Part shown: piece by piece, positions 40,730 to 49,545 of the stretch
Layout: each line of letters starts with the position of its first letter
Position numbering within the stretch: the first letter of the stretch is position 1
Assembly (NCBI RefSeq): GCF_003097515.1
Contig: NZ_CP029188.1
Location: 4,351,001 to 4,415,000 of the forward strand
DNA: 64,000 bases
DNA from: Streptomyces tirandamycinicus
GTDB taxonomy: Bacteria > Actinomycetota > Actinomycetes > Streptomycetales > Streptomycetaceae
Direction: 5' to 3'
The notes under the pieces: generated by a model
Seen by the model: only the letters and a program-made list of their open reading frames with translations
Told to the model about the DNA's origin: nothing
The model's database searches: none
Made by a program: the position numbers and the translations under genes

Positions 40730-42256
40730 ATGCGGACATTTTTTGACAATCTAACGGTTGCGCGTGCGCAGACGAAGCCGGTTCCGGCTTCCGCGGACGC
40801 CCGACCGACGGAAGGTCCCGCCGCCGCCCTCCTCCCCTGGGGTTGGGCGGCGGTCCTGTCCCTGCTGTACGCGACGGTCGCCGTGCGCCGCCACCAACTG
40901 CTGCGCACCACGGGCTACGACCTCGGCATCTTCGAGCAGGCGGTACGCGCCTACGCCCGACTTGAGGCTCCCGTCGTCCCGTTGCGCGGCGACGGCTTCA
41001 ATCTGCTCGGCGACCACTTCCATCCGCTGGTCGCCGCCCTCGCCCCGCTCTACGGGCTGTGGCCGTCCCCGCTCTGTCTGCTGGTGGCCCAGTCCGCCCT
41101 CCTCGCCCTCGCCGTCGTGCCGCTCGCCCGCTGGGCCGTCCGGACGCTCGGCCGCCGTGCCGCGCACGTCGTCGCCTTCGGCTACGGCGCGAGTTGGGGT
41201 ATCGCCTCGGCGGCCGCCTTCGACTTCCACGAGGTGGCCCTCGCCGTGCCGCTGCTGGCCTTCGCCCTCGAGGCGCTCGGCCGGAGGCGCTGGGGACGGG
41301 CCGTCGCCTGGGCCGCGCCCCTGCTCCTCGTCAAGGAGGACCTGGGGCTGACCCTCGCGGCCGTGGGCGTCTATGTGGCGTGGAAGGGGCCGCGGAAGCT
41401 GGGGATCGCGACGGCCGCGGCCGGGCTCGTCGGCAGCGCCGTCGAGATCGCGCTGCTGCTGCCGGCCTTCAACCCCGGCGGCGGGTACGCCCACGGAGGC
41501 AACCTCACCGACGGGCACGGCTCACTCCTCGCCACGCTGGCCTTCGCGCCGCTCGACGCGCTGCGTCCCGACGTCAAGGCCATGACCCTCGTGCTGGTGT
41601 TCGCCCCCAGTGCCCTCCTCGCCCTGCGGTCACCCCTGTCGCTGATCGCCGTGCCGACGCTCGCCTGGCGGATGCTGTCGGAAAACGCGTTCCACTGGGG
41701 GACCGCCTTCCACTACAGCGCGGTGCTGATGCCCGTCGTCTTCGCCGGGCTCGTCGACGCCCTCGGCCGCTACCGGCAGGCCGGCGATCCGCTCGCCGCC
41801 CGCCATGTGCGCGCCTCCCTGGTCACCGTGCTCGCCGTGACGGTGGTGATGCTGCCGTCCTTCCCGCTCGCCCAGCTGGCGCAGCGGGCCACCTGGCGCA
41901 CCACCCCGCACATCGAGGCCGCCCGGACGCTGCTCCAGCGGATCCCGGACGGGGCGACGGTCGCCGCCTCCAACCGGCTGGTACCCCAGCTCACCTCCCG
42001 CTGCCACGTCGTGCTCTTCCCGACCTGGCCGGTCGAGGGGCATCTGTACGAGTACGACGGGAAGCGAACGCCCCGGCCCACCGCGGAATGGATCATCCAC
42101 GACAGCAGGGCTCCGGAGGCGTGGCCGTACAGGACGGGCCACTGGCCGTACCCGCCGGAGCGGCAGCAGGCCGAACTGGACGCGGCGCAGCGGGCATACG
42201 GCTATGAGCGCGTCGCGGCGCTCGACGGCATCACCCTGCTGAGGCGCACCCGATGA
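40730..42256 (+). CDS. DUF2079 multi-pass membrane protein
   Basis: 508 aa with about 10 transmembrane helices. The family signature is RTTGYDLGIFEQAVRAYARL at the start of the first outside loop and GDGFNLLGDHFHPLVAALAP shortly after, then SWGIASAAAFDFHEVALAVP and LLLVKEDLGLTLAAVG. DUF2079 proteins look like GT-C glycosyltransferases (conserved acidic and His residues in the first loops: DLGIFEQ, GDHFHP, DFHE, KED), but no activity is established to my knowledge. The C-terminal soluble part (about 390-508) is outside. The first codons are unusually T-rich (acattttttgacaatctaac), often favourable for leaderless initiation. Confidence 0.85.
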   Translation: MRTFFDNLTVARAQTKPVPASADARPTEGPAAALLPWGWAAVLSLLYATVAVRRHQLLRTTGYDLGIFEQAVRAYARLEAPVVPLRGDGFNLLGDHFHPLVAALAPLYGLWPSPLCLLVAQSALLALAVVPLARWAVRTLGRRAAHVVAFGYGASWGIASAAAFDFHEVALAVPLLAFALEALGRRRWGRAVAWAAPLLLVKEDLGLTLAAVGVYVAWKGPRKLGIATAAAGLVGSAVEIALLLPAFNPGGGYAHGGNLTDGHGSLLATLAFAPLDALRPDVKAMTLVLVFAPSALLALRSPLSLIAVPTLAWRMLSENAFHWGTAFHYSAVLMPVVFAGLVDALGRYRQAGDPLAARHVRASLVTVLAVTVVMLPSFPLAQLAQRATWRTTPHIEAARTLLQRIPDGATVAASNRLVPQLTSRCHVVLFPTWPVEGHLYEYDGKRTPRPTAEWIIHDSRAPEAWPYRTGHWPYPPERQQAELDAAQRAYGYERVAALDGITLLRRTR

Positions 42257-42805
42257 CCTGGCGCAGGGGACCGGACCGATCGCCACCGCACCCCGCACCC
42301 GCCGCACCGCACCCGCACGCGCCGCACCCGCCCGATGCCGTCCGCCCCGCACGCCCGTCCGCCCCGCATCCGTCCGCGCCGTATGTCGTCGGTCCCGCAT
42401 CCGTTCCGCCCCGTACGCCGCCCGCGCCCTGCTCGTCATCGCCCTTCCGTCGTCCGGCGAGCCGGTGGCGCCGCCGGGCGCATCCCTTCCGTACGGGCCG
42501 CGTCAACCGGGCGCCCGTTGGGCCGTTCCCCCGTGGGGAGTACGGGCCGTATCGGGCGCCGAGGCCGAACCCGGCCCCTGCCCAGGGCCTTTCCCCTTTC
42601 CTCACCGCAGTCGAGTGACTCCGGAGAGTAGCTGCGGGTGTCCGTGGCACGCGGCGGCCTGCGCGAAGGGTTATGGTGGAAACCCCCCCTCGGGCCGGTC
42701 CGTATCCCCCCCACGGACCGGCCCGTTTCCTTTGCCTCGGGTGCCTCGGGTGCCTCGGAGGCCCTCGGATCTCCCCGGGTGCCCTCGGGCGGGCCTCCCG
42801 CTGGG
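42257..42805. other. Gap of 549 bases without a convincing gene
   Basis: The first 350 bases are C-rich with degenerate ccgcacgc/gtccgccccgc words. An open frame of 121 codons starts at 42,253 but encodes only Pro/His/Ala-rich sequence without coding bias. A terminator hairpin lies at 42,689-42,723. After it the tail cctcgggtgcctcggg is a short repeat before the stop of the aldo/keto reductase gene. Confidence 0.6.
42689..42723 (+). terminator. Hairpin terminator between convergent genes
   Basis: 13-bp perfect arms (cgggccggtccgt and complement) with a 9-base C-rich loop, followed by tttcctttg on the forward strand. Confidence 0.7.
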
Positions 42806-43843
42806 TCAGCCGCGGTCGGCCCAGATGTTCGTCCCCGCGGTGTCCACCGCGAAGACGTCGATCTCCTTCAGCTCCTCGTCGGTGAGCGGCGCCGCGTGGA
42901 GCGCGGCCACGTTCTCCTCCAGCTGCCGGACGCTGCTCGCGCCGATCAGGGCCGAGGTCATCCGCTCGTCGCGCAGCACCCAGCTGAGCGCCAGCTGGGC
43001 GAGCGTCTGCCCGCGCCGCCGCGCTATCTCGTCCAGCCCGCGCAGCCGGCGCAGCACCTCGTCGGAGAGCAGGTTCGGGTCGAGGGACTTGCCCTGGGTC
43101 GCCCGCGAGCCCTCCGGGACGCCCGTGAGGTACTTGCCGGTGAGGAGACCCTGGGCGAGCGGCACGAAGGAGATGCAGCCCATGCCGGCCGCCTCCAGGG
43201 TGTCGAGGATCCCGTCGTCCTCGATCCAGCGGTTGATCATCGAGTAGGACGGCTGGTGGATGAGGGCCGGGACGCCCATCTCCCTCAGCAGCCGGGCCGC
43301 CTCGGCGGTCTGCTCGGAGTTGTACGAGGAGACGCCCACGTAGAGGGCCTTGCCCTGCTGGACGGCGGACGCCAGGGCGCCCATCGTCTCCTCCAGCGGG
43401 GTGTGCGGGTCGAAGCGGTGCGAGTAGAAGATGTCGACGTAGTCCAGGCCCATCCGCTTCAGGGACGCGTCCAGCGACGACATCAGGTATTTGCGGGAGC
43501 CCCACTCGCCGTAGGGCCCGGGGTGCATCAGATAGCCGGCCTTGGTGGAGACGACGAGTTCGTCCCGGTACGGGGCGAAGTCCTGGGCGAAGATCTTGCC
43601 GAAGTTCAGCTCGGCGGAGCCGGGGGGCGGTCCGTAGTTGTTCGCCAGGTCGAAATGGGTGACGCCGAGATCGAAGGCTCGGCGCAGGATCGCCCGCTGC
43701 GACGCGAGCGTGCGGTCGTCGCCGAAGTTGTGCCACAGACCCAGGGAGATCGCCGGGAGCTTGAGCCCGCTGCGGCCGGTGCGGCGGTACTCCATCGAGG
43801 CGTAGCGGTCGTCGGCTGCACGGTAAAAGGGGGAATCGTTCAC
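42806..43843 (-). CDS. Aldo/keto reductase (YghZ / L-glyceraldehyde-3-phosphate reductase-like)
   Basis: 345 aa NADPH-dependent (beta/alpha)8 oxidoreductase. Motifs: N-terminal YRRTGRSGLKLPAISLGLWH, catalytic-tetrad Asp/Tyr in THFDLANNYGPPPGSAELNF, Lys in ELVVSTKAGY, His in DIFYSHRFDPHTPLEETMGA, and the cofactor-binding C-terminus ALIGASSVRQLEENVAAL. The DPxTPLEETM region and NNYGPPPG identify the AKR14/YghZ-like group, which reduces L-glyceraldehyde 3-phosphate and detoxifies methylglyoxal. GTG 43843 has GGGAAG 2-7 bases before it; ATG 43795 (MEYRRTG) is an alternative start. Divergent from uppS. Confidence 0.9.
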   Translation of the reverse strand: MNDSPFYRAADDRYASMEYRRTGRSGLKLPAISLGLWHNFGDDRTLASQRAILRRAFDLGVTHFDLANNYGPPPGSAELNFGKIFAQDFAPYRDELVVSTKAGYLMHPGPYGEWGSRKYLMSSLDASLKRMGLDYVDIFYSHRFDPHTPLEETMGALASAVQQGKALYVGVSSYNSEQTAEAARLLREMGVPALIHQPSYSMINRWIEDDGILDTLEAAGMGCISFVPLAQGLLTGKYLTGVPEGSRATQGKSLDPNLLSDEVLRRLRGLDEIARRRGQTLAQLALSWVLRDERMTSALIGASSVRQLEENVAALHAAPLTDEELKEIDVFAVDTAGTNIWADRG

Positions 43844-43954
43844 GCTTCCCTGCCTATCACGGACTTGTGACAGACCGGGTTGGGTGCGTCCGGCCGCTCC
43901 GCAGTAGTGTGACGGGCGTCGGGGGTCAGCCACAGCACGGAGGGGTTAAGGACT

Positions 43955-44716
43955 GTGAACCTGCGCGACCTGGTGTACGGGCTCTACGCACGCCGGGTGG
44001 AGGGCCGCCTCGACCACGCCCAGGTGCCCAAGCACATCGGCGTCATCCTCGACGGCAACCGCCGCTGGGCGAAGGCGTCGGGCGGCACGGCCGCGGAGGG
44101 GCACCGGGCCGGGGCGGAGAAGATCTCCGAGCTGCTGGGCTGGTGCGCCGAGACCGATGTCGAGGTGGTCACGCTCTGGATGCTGTCCACGGACAACTTC
44201 GACCGTCCGGAGGAGGAGCTGCGCCCGCTCCTCGGCATCATCGAGAACACCGTGCGCAAGCTGGCTTCCGACGGTCGGTGGCGGGTGCACCACGTGGGGA
44301 CCATGGACCTGCTGCCCGCGAGGACCCAGTCGGTGCTCAAGGAGGCCCAGCAGTCGACGGTCGGCATCGACGGGATACTGGTCAATGTCGCGGTCGGCTA
44401 CGGAGGCCGCCAGGAGATCGCGGACGCGGTGCGCTCCCTGCTGAACGAGCACGCCGCCAAGGGGACGACCTTCGAGGAGCTCGCGGAGATCGTCGACACC
44501 GACATGATCGCCTCCCACCTCTACACCCGCGGGCAGCCCGACCCCGACCTGGTGATCCGCACGAGCGGCGAGCAGCGTCTGTCGGGCTTCATGCTCTGGC
44601 AGAGCGCGCACTCCGAGTACTACTTCTGCGAGGTCTTCTGGCCGGCCTTCCGCAAGGTCGACTTCCTCCGCGCACTTCGCGACTACGCCGCCCGCCACCG
44701 CCGCTACGGGTCCTGA
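43955..44716 (+). CDS. uppS: Cis-prenyltransferase (isoprenyl diphosphate synthase, UppS family)
   Basis: 253 aa, synthesises a Z-polyprenyl diphosphate used as lipid carrier for peptidoglycan and other envelope glycans. Conserved region I is IGVILDGNRRWAK (catalytic Asp33 and the diphosphate-binding GNRRW), then LWMLSTDNFDRPEEEL, the VNVAVGYGGRQEIADA block, and region V DLVIRTSGEQRLSGFMLWQS followed by EYYFCEVFWPAF with the terminal Glu. GTG 43955 has GGAGGGG 12 bases upstream. Chain length (decaprenyl versus shorter) cannot be told from sequence. Its product class could serve the PPM-dependent glycosyltransferases in the window. Confidence 0.95.
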   Translation: MNLRDLVYGLYARRVEGRLDHAQVPKHIGVILDGNRRWAKASGGTAAEGHRAGAEKISELLGWCAETDVEVVTLWMLSTDNFDRPEEELRPLLGIIENTVRKLASDGRWRVHHVGTMDLLPARTQSVLKEAQQSTVGIDGILVNVAVGYGGRQEIADAVRSLLNEHAAKGTTFEELAEIVDTDMIASHLYTRGQPDPDLVIRTSGEQRLSGFMLWQSAHSEYYFCEVFWPAFRKVDFLRALRDYAARHRRYGS

Positions 44717-45438
44717 CGGCGGCGGGTCGCCGCCCTGCCGGGCCCTGCCGGAGCACCCACAGGCGGTCTCCCGTACGAGGCCGATCCCGCGGCGAGAGCC
44801 ATTCCGGTGACGAGCTTCGCTCCCGTGACGAGGCCGGCCCCCTGTCGAGGGCCGTTCCCGTGACGAGGGCCGTTCCCGTGACGAGGTTCGCTCCTGTGAC
44901 GAGGCTTCCCGCGACGAGGCCGGCCCCCTGCCGAGGACCGCTCCCGCGACGCCGTCCCCTCCCGCGACGCCGTCCCCTCCCCTGCGACGACAACGCCCGG
45001 AGCGCCCACGGCGGCGGGTGCGGGAAGCCGGGTGGCGGGATCTTGACGACCGGTCCCCCGTTCGGCGCAGGCGCAGTGGGCCGGACGGGTGGCGGCGGGG
45101 CACCCCTGGGGGTGGACCCGGGCATGGTCACCGCATGTTCATCGACGCGTCGTCATATGCCATGGCATGGCCGCGCTCGTTCGAGGGAATATCCCTGACA
45201 GGTCGACATCCGGACACCCGCTCCGGATGCCGTTCTACTGCGCGCGGCACCGAGCCGCTCGCCCGGGAGGCCCTTTGCGCCAGGACGACCGTGCGGCCAG
45301 CACGGAAGGAACGGGGGGCCGGTGCCCGGCCCGTGCATCGTGGCCGGAGACCGGTCCGGTCCCCTGCCGTTCGGCGGGGAGACCCCCAGCCCGCGACGCC
45401 GTCGCACCCCGATCTCAGCCGAGGGGGTACGTCCTTCC
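44717..45438. other. Gap of 722 bases with degenerate GTGACGAGG repeats
   Basis: Bases about 44,800-44,995 hold roughly ten copies of an 18-21 bp unit containing cccgtgacgagg or cccgcgacgccg (e.g. gttcccgtgacgaggg twice in direct succession at about 44,847-44,884). Open frames in this stretch on both strands are repeat-driven. The part from 45,120 to 45,430 has lower GC around catatgccatggcatggcc (45,154-45,172, an internal near-palindrome) and likely includes the phoH promoter. No gene is supported. Confidence 0.6.
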
Positions 45439-46761
45439 GTGGTGAACAGCACAAAGCGCCGCATGTCCGACAGGCGCACCTACGTCATCGACACCAGCGT
45501 CCTGCTGGCCGACCCCAACGCCGTCTCGCGCTTCGACGAGCACGAGGTCGTGCTCCCGATCGTCGTCGTGACGGAGCTGGAGGCCAAAAGGCACCACCCG
45601 GAGCTCGGATACTTCGCCAGGCAGGCGCTGCGCCTGCTCGACGACTACCGGGTCCGGTACGGCCGCCTGGACGCACCCATCCCGATGGGCGACCTCGGCG
45701 GCACGCTGCGCGTCGAGCTCAACCACTCGGACCCCGGGGTGCTTCCGGCCGGCTACCGGCTGGGTGACAACGACTCACGGATCCTCGCGGTGGCACGGAA
45801 CCTCCAGGCAGAGGGGTACGACGTCACCGTCGTGTCCAAGGATCTGCCGCTGCGCATCAAGGCGTCCTCCGTGGGCCTCCTTGCCGAGGAGTACCGTGCG
45901 GAGCTCGCGGTCACGGATTCCGGTTGGACCGGAATGTCCGAACTGGCCCTGTCCGCCGAACAGGTGGACATCCTCTTCGAGGAGGAGCGCCTGCACGTAC
46001 CGGAGGTGTCCGGCCTGCCCGTCCACACCGGCCTGGTCCTGCAGTCGGAGCGCGGCAAGGCCCTCGGCCGGGTCGCCTCCGACGGCGGCGTCCGGCTCGT
46101 CCGGGGCGACCGCGAGGCCTTCGGCATCCGCGGCCGCAGCGCCGAGCAGCGCATCGCCCTCGATCTGCTGCTCGACCCGGACGTCGGCATCGTCTCGATG
46201 GGCGGCCGGGCGGGTACCGGCAAGTCGGCGCTGGCGCTCTGCGCCGGCCTGGAGGCCGTCCTGGAGCGCCGGCAGCACCAGAAGGTGATGGTCTTCCGGC
46301 CGCTGTACGCGGTGGGCGGCCAGGAACTGGGCTATCTGCCGGGCACCGAGGCCGAGAAGATGAGCCCCTGGGCGCAGGCGGTCTTCGACACGCTCTCCGC
46401 GGTGGCCGGCCGCGAGGTCATCGAGGAGGTCCTCGGCCGGGGCATGCTCGAGGTGCTGCCGCTGACCCACATCCGCGGACGCTCGCTGCACGACGCGTTC
46501 GTCATCGTGGACGAGGCCCAGTCCCTGGAGCGGAACGTCCTGCTGACCGTGCTGTCCCGGATCGGAGCCAACTCACGGGTGGTACTGACCCATGACGTGG
46601 CCCAACGGGACAATCTGCGCGTGGGCCGGTACGACGGGGTCGTCGCCGTCGTCGAGAAGCTGAAGGGCCATCCGCTGTTCGCGCATGTCACGCTCACCCG
46701 GTCCGAGCGCTCGCAGATCGCCGCGCTGGTGACCGAAATGCTGGAGGACGGGCCGATCTGA
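45439..46761 (+). CDS. phoH: PhoH-family ATPase with N-terminal PIN domain
   Basis: 440 aa. Residues about 14-150 are a PIN ribonuclease domain: YVIDTSVLLADPNAVSRFDE (first Asp), VVVTELEAKRHHPELG (Glu), and GDNDSRILAVARNLQAEGYD followed by VTVVSKDLPLR (Asp residues). Residues about 225-440 are the PhoH P-loop ATPase: Walker A GGRAGTGKSALAL, QELGYLPGTEAEKMSPWAQA and Walker B DAFVIVDEAQSLERN. PIN-PhoH (PhoH2-like) proteins are thought to unwind and cleave RNA. All acidic and nucleotide motifs are intact. No small antitoxin-like ORF (as with mycobacterial phoAT-phoH2) is visible upstream. Start GTG 45439 (or 45442) with GAGGGGG about 14 bases upstream. Confidence 0.92.
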   Translation: MVNSTKRRMSDRRTYVIDTSVLLADPNAVSRFDEHEVVLPIVVVTELEAKRHHPELGYFARQALRLLDDYRVRYGRLDAPIPMGDLGGTLRVELNHSDPGVLPAGYRLGDNDSRILAVARNLQAEGYDVTVVSKDLPLRIKASSVGLLAEEYRAELAVTDSGWTGMSELALSAEQVDILFEEERLHVPEVSGLPVHTGLVLQSERGKALGRVASDGGVRLVRGDREAFGIRGRSAEQRIALDLLLDPDVGIVSMGGRAGTGKSALALCAGLEAVLERRQHQKVMVFRPLYAVGGQELGYLPGTEAEKMSPWAQAVFDTLSAVAGREVIEEVLGRGMLEVLPLTHIRGRSLHDAFVIVDEAQSLERNVLLTVLSRIGANSRVVLTHDVAQRDNLRVGRYDGVVAVVEKLKGHPLFAHVTLTRSERSQIAALVTEMLEDGPI

Positions 46762-46787
46762 CGGGACCTGTCCGGCCTGGAAGTTGG

Positions 46788-46825
46788 CGCCGCCCGGCGA
46801 AGCGAAGGAGCTTAGCCGGGCGGCG
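46788..46825 (+). terminator. Hairpin terminator after phoH
   Basis: 11-bp arms cgccgcccggc / gccgggcggcg with a 16-base loop start 27 bases after the phoH stop. Confidence 0.7.
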
Positions 46826-47153
46826 TCGTGCTGCGCCGCCTTTTCCACAAAACTCCTGGGGCAAACGAGGTGTGAGCTTTCACACGCAGCCGTGAATTGC
46901 CTTGCGGCATCCGCTTCCGGCAGAGTCTGGTTTCCGTCAGGCCCCGCATACGGCACAGCTGCACCCTCAGGGGTGCGGCACCACACAACTCCACAAACGC
47001 CGCCGTATGCCGCCCGAGCACCACGCGGCACTCCCGCAGGGGAGCGCCCACCGGGCCCGTGCCTCCCGTGACCTAGCAAGAGGGAGTGCCAGTGCCAGGG
47101 GCACGATTGCGCCCGCGAGGTCACCTGTGCGGGCGGTGCTGGAAGGAAACCGT
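46826..47153 (+). promoter_or_regulatory. Upstream region / long leader of the SLT-like gene
   Basis: 328 bases without a gene. The segment 46,850-46,935 is lower in GC (acaaaactcctggggcaaac, gagctttcacacgcagccgtgaattgcc) and probably holds the promoter. Inverted words follow: gctgcaccctcaggggtgcggc at about 46,961-46,982 and gccctggcactggcac-like at 47,086-47,100. Wall-hydrolase genes of streptomycetes often have long structured leaders, but no known riboswitch consensus was found here. Confidence 0.35.
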
Positions 47154-47864
47154 GTGAGCCGGATCTCGGTCCGGGGATTCGCAGTGGCGTCCGCCACCGC
47201 AGTCACCACTGTCGGCGCTGTCGTGGGTGTTGCCTCGGGCAACTCCCTGCCCGCGAACGGCGACAACCTGGAGACGACCGCGGCGGACGCGACGCTGCTC
47301 GCGGACATCCCCGTCGGTGAGCAGGCCCAGGTTCAGGTCGCATCCCTGACCCAGCAGGCCGACGCGCAGGCGGCCGCCGCCGACGCGGCCGCGAGGAAGT
47401 CCGCCGAGGAGGCCGCTCGTCTCCAGGCCGCCAAGGACGCCGAGGCGAAGAAGGAAGCCGCCGAGGAGGCCGCCAAGCGCGAGGCCGAGGCCCGGGCGGC
47501 CAAGGAGGCCGAGGAGCGTGCGAGCCGCTCCGCCGTCCGTGACGCCTCCAGCTTCTCGACGCAGTCGTCGTACAGCATCTCCGAGGTCCAGGCGATCGCC
47601 CGCCAGATGGTCCCCGGTGACCAGTTCCAGTGCTTCAGCAACATCGTGGACCACGAGTCCAGCTGGAACTACCGGGCCCAGAACCCGTCCTCCGGCGCCT
47701 ACGGCCTCGTCCAGGCACTCCCCGGCTCCAAGATGGCGTCCGCGGGTGCCGACTGGCGGACCAACCCCGCCACCCAGATCAAGTGGGGCCTGAACTACAT
47801 GAACGACCGCTACGGCAGCCCCTGCGGCGCCTGGTCGTTCTGGCAGGCCAACCGCTGGTACTAG
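47154..47864 (+). CDS. Secreted SLT-like / aggregation-promoting-factor-type cell-wall hydrolase
   Basis: 236 aa. A signal peptide (VASATAVTTVGAVVGVASG) is followed by an Ala/Glu/Lys-rich coiled coil (about 60-125; AADAAARKSAEEAARLQAAK). The C-terminal domain of about 95 residues (QAIARQMVPGDQFQCFSNIV; HESSWNYRAQNPSSGAYGLV; a terminal CGAWSFWQANRWY) matches the lysozyme-like domain of aggregation-promoting factors and transglycosylases. The Glu in DHESSW is the catalytic candidate, and two Cys probably form a disulphide. It should cleave or remodel peptidoglycan outside the cell. GTG 47154 has GGAAGG 7-12 bases upstream. Confidence 0.88.
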   Translation: MSRISVRGFAVASATAVTTVGAVVGVASGNSLPANGDNLETTAADATLLADIPVGEQAQVQVASLTQQADAQAAAADAAARKSAEEAARLQAAKDAEAKKEAAEEAAKREAEARAAKEAEERASRSAVRDASSFSTQSSYSISEVQAIARQMVPGDQFQCFSNIVDHESSWNYRAQNPSSGAYGLVQALPGSKMASAGADWRTNPATQIKWGLNYMNDRYGSPCGAWSFWQANRWY

Positions 47865-48066
47865 TACGGCATCAGGCAACGACCGCCGCGTCACGGCGCC
47901 CCATGGCGCGGCACCGGCCTGCGAAGGCCGACGACCGGCGCCGGCCGGACCCCGGATCCCGGAGCGTCCCGGCCGCCCGACTCCGCTGAGCCCCTCACCG
48001 TCCGACGGTGGGGGGCTCGGTCCGTGTACGGTCGGGACGGACCTTGGGGGGAGAGGGAAGCACGAG

Positions 48067-49452
48067 ATGTCGAAGACACCAGCGTGGCTGGGTCGGCTGG
48101 GGGCCGGACTGTCCCGGCTCGGGGCACGGTTCGAGGAACGGCGGGCCGCCGCGGCGGCGGATGAGGAGGACGGCGGCGACCCCGGTGACGGGCGTCCGGG
48201 CCCGGCGAACCCGCCCGACCGGGTCCCGCCGCCGCCCGCCTACGCTCCCGCCGTTCCCGCGCGGCCCCATCCGGTCGAAGCCCTCCCCTGGGGGATGAGG
48301 GTCGCGGCCGAGGCCGGCTGGCGGCTGCTGGTCCTGGCCGGCACGCTCTGGGTGCTCATGCGCGTCATCAGCGCGGTGCAACTCGTCGTGCTCGCCTTCG
48401 TCGCCGCTCTGCTGGTCACCGCGCTGCTCCAGCCGACCGTGGCCCGTCTCAGGGGCGCCGGGCTGCCGCGCGGGCTCGCCACGGCCGTCACGGCGATCCT
48501 GGGTTTCGTCGTCATCGGCCTCGTCGGCTGGTTCGTCGTCTGGCAGGTCACGGAGAACCTCGGCGATCTCGCCGACCGGGTGAAGGACGGTATCGAGGAG
48601 CTCAAACGCTGGCTGCTCAACAGCCCGTTCCATGTGACCGAGCGCCAGATCAACGACATCGCGAACAACCTCCAGGACACCATCGGCACCAACACGCAGG
48701 AGATCACCTCCGCCGGGCTCCAGGGCGTGACCGTGATGGTGGAGATCCTCACCGGGATCCTGCTGGCGCTGTTCTCGACCCTCTTCCTGCTCCACGACGG
48801 GCGGCGGATCTGGCAGTGGTCCCTGAAGCTGGTGCCCGCCTCGGCCCGTCCGGGCGTCGCCGGTGCCGGACCGCGTGCCTGGCGGACGCTCACGGCGTAT
48901 GTGCGGGGCACGGTGGTGGTCGCCCTGATCGACGCGATCTTCATCGGCCTGGGCATCTACTTCCTCGATGTGCCGCTGGCCGTTCCGCTCGCCGTCTTCA
49001 TCTTCCTGTTCTCCTTCATCCCCCTGGTGGGTGCGGTCGTCTCGGGTGCCCTGGCGGTCGTCGTCGCCCTGGTCACCCAGGGGGTGTTCACCGCCCTCAT
49101 GGTGCTGCTGGTGGTCCTCGCCGTGCAGCAGATCGAAGGGCATGTGCTGCAGCCGTTCATCCTGGGCCGCGCGGTCCGCGTCCACCCGCTGGCCGTCGTC
49201 CTCGCGGTCGCCACGGGCGGTCTGACGGCGGGCATCGGCGGCGCGGTGGTCGCGGTGCCGCTGGTGGCGGTGACGAACACGGTGGTCACCTACCTCCGTG
49301 CGTACGGCCAGGGCCAGGTGAGCCCGATCGGCCCCGCCCCGCACGGGGCGACGGTGATGGACCTGGCGCCGACCCCGCCCTCGACGCCGACCCTGCCTCC
49401 CGCCGCACCGAGGTCCGAACCCCCGCCGCCGGAGGGCGAGGAGCGCACCTGA
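48067..49452 (+). CDS. AI-2E family (PerM/TqsA-like) membrane protein
   Basis: 461 aa. The first 75 residues are hydrophilic, Ala/Pro-rich. Eight hydrophobic segments follow in the 3+1+4 pattern of the AI-2E transporter family, including LLVLAGTLWVLMRVISAVQL, FVAALLVTALLQPTVARLRG, the large extracellular helix-rich loop (about 170-225) and the conserved FLFSFIPLVGAVVSGALAVV and EGHVLQPFILGRAVRVHPLA motifs. Members export signals or small molecules or act as Na+/H+ antiporters; the substrate is unknown here. The tail is Pro/Glu-rich. Convergent with ahpD across a terminator. Confidence 0.88.
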   Translation: MSKTPAWLGRLGAGLSRLGARFEERRAAAAADEEDGGDPGDGRPGPANPPDRVPPPPAYAPAVPARPHPVEALPWGMRVAAEAGWRLLVLAGTLWVLMRVISAVQLVVLAFVAALLVTALLQPTVARLRGAGLPRGLATAVTAILGFVVIGLVGWFVVWQVTENLGDLADRVKDGIEELKRWLLNSPFHVTERQINDIANNLQDTIGTNTQEITSAGLQGVTVMVEILTGILLALFSTLFLLHDGRRIWQWSLKLVPASARPGVAGAGPRAWRTLTAYVRGTVVVALIDAIFIGLGIYFLDVPLAVPLAVFIFLFSFIPLVGAVVSGALAVVVALVTQGVFTALMVLLVVLAVQQIEGHVLQPFILGRAVRVHPLAVVLAVATGGLTAGIGGAVVAVPLVAVTNTVVTYLRAYGQGQVSPIGPAPHGATVMDLAPTPPSTPTLPPAAPRSEPPPPEGEERT

Positions 49453-49475
49453 CGTGCGGGCCCGCGGGACGGCAA

Positions 49476-49512
49476 GGGCGCCCCGCCCGGCACGGAGCCG
49501 GGCGGGGCGCCC
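49476..49512. terminator. Bidirectional hairpin terminator
   Basis: 16-bp perfect arms (gggcgccccgcccggc and complement) with a 5-base loop between the convergent AI-2E and ahpD genes. Confidence 0.85.
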
Positions 49513-49545
49513 TGTTCACGATCCGGCCGTCCGGCCGGGACGTCG

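Noticed and set aside
42253..42618. 121-codon ORF starting in an ATGA overlap after the DUF2079 gene
   Set aside because: The product is Pro/His/Arg low complexity without third-position GC bias; regarded as repeat-driven.
44800..44995. CRISPR-like array
   Set aside because: Units are contiguous and degenerate with no unique spacers, and no cas genes are present in the window.
45018..45767. 249-codon ORF crossing into phoH
   Set aside because: It reads out of frame through the PIN domain; no similarity or bias.
46860..47150. c-di-AMP (ydaO) riboswitch before the SLT-like wall hydrolase gene
   Set aside because: The gene type made it worth looking for, but the conserved GGGGTGAATC- and CCCGAATCCGTCAGC-like blocks are absent.
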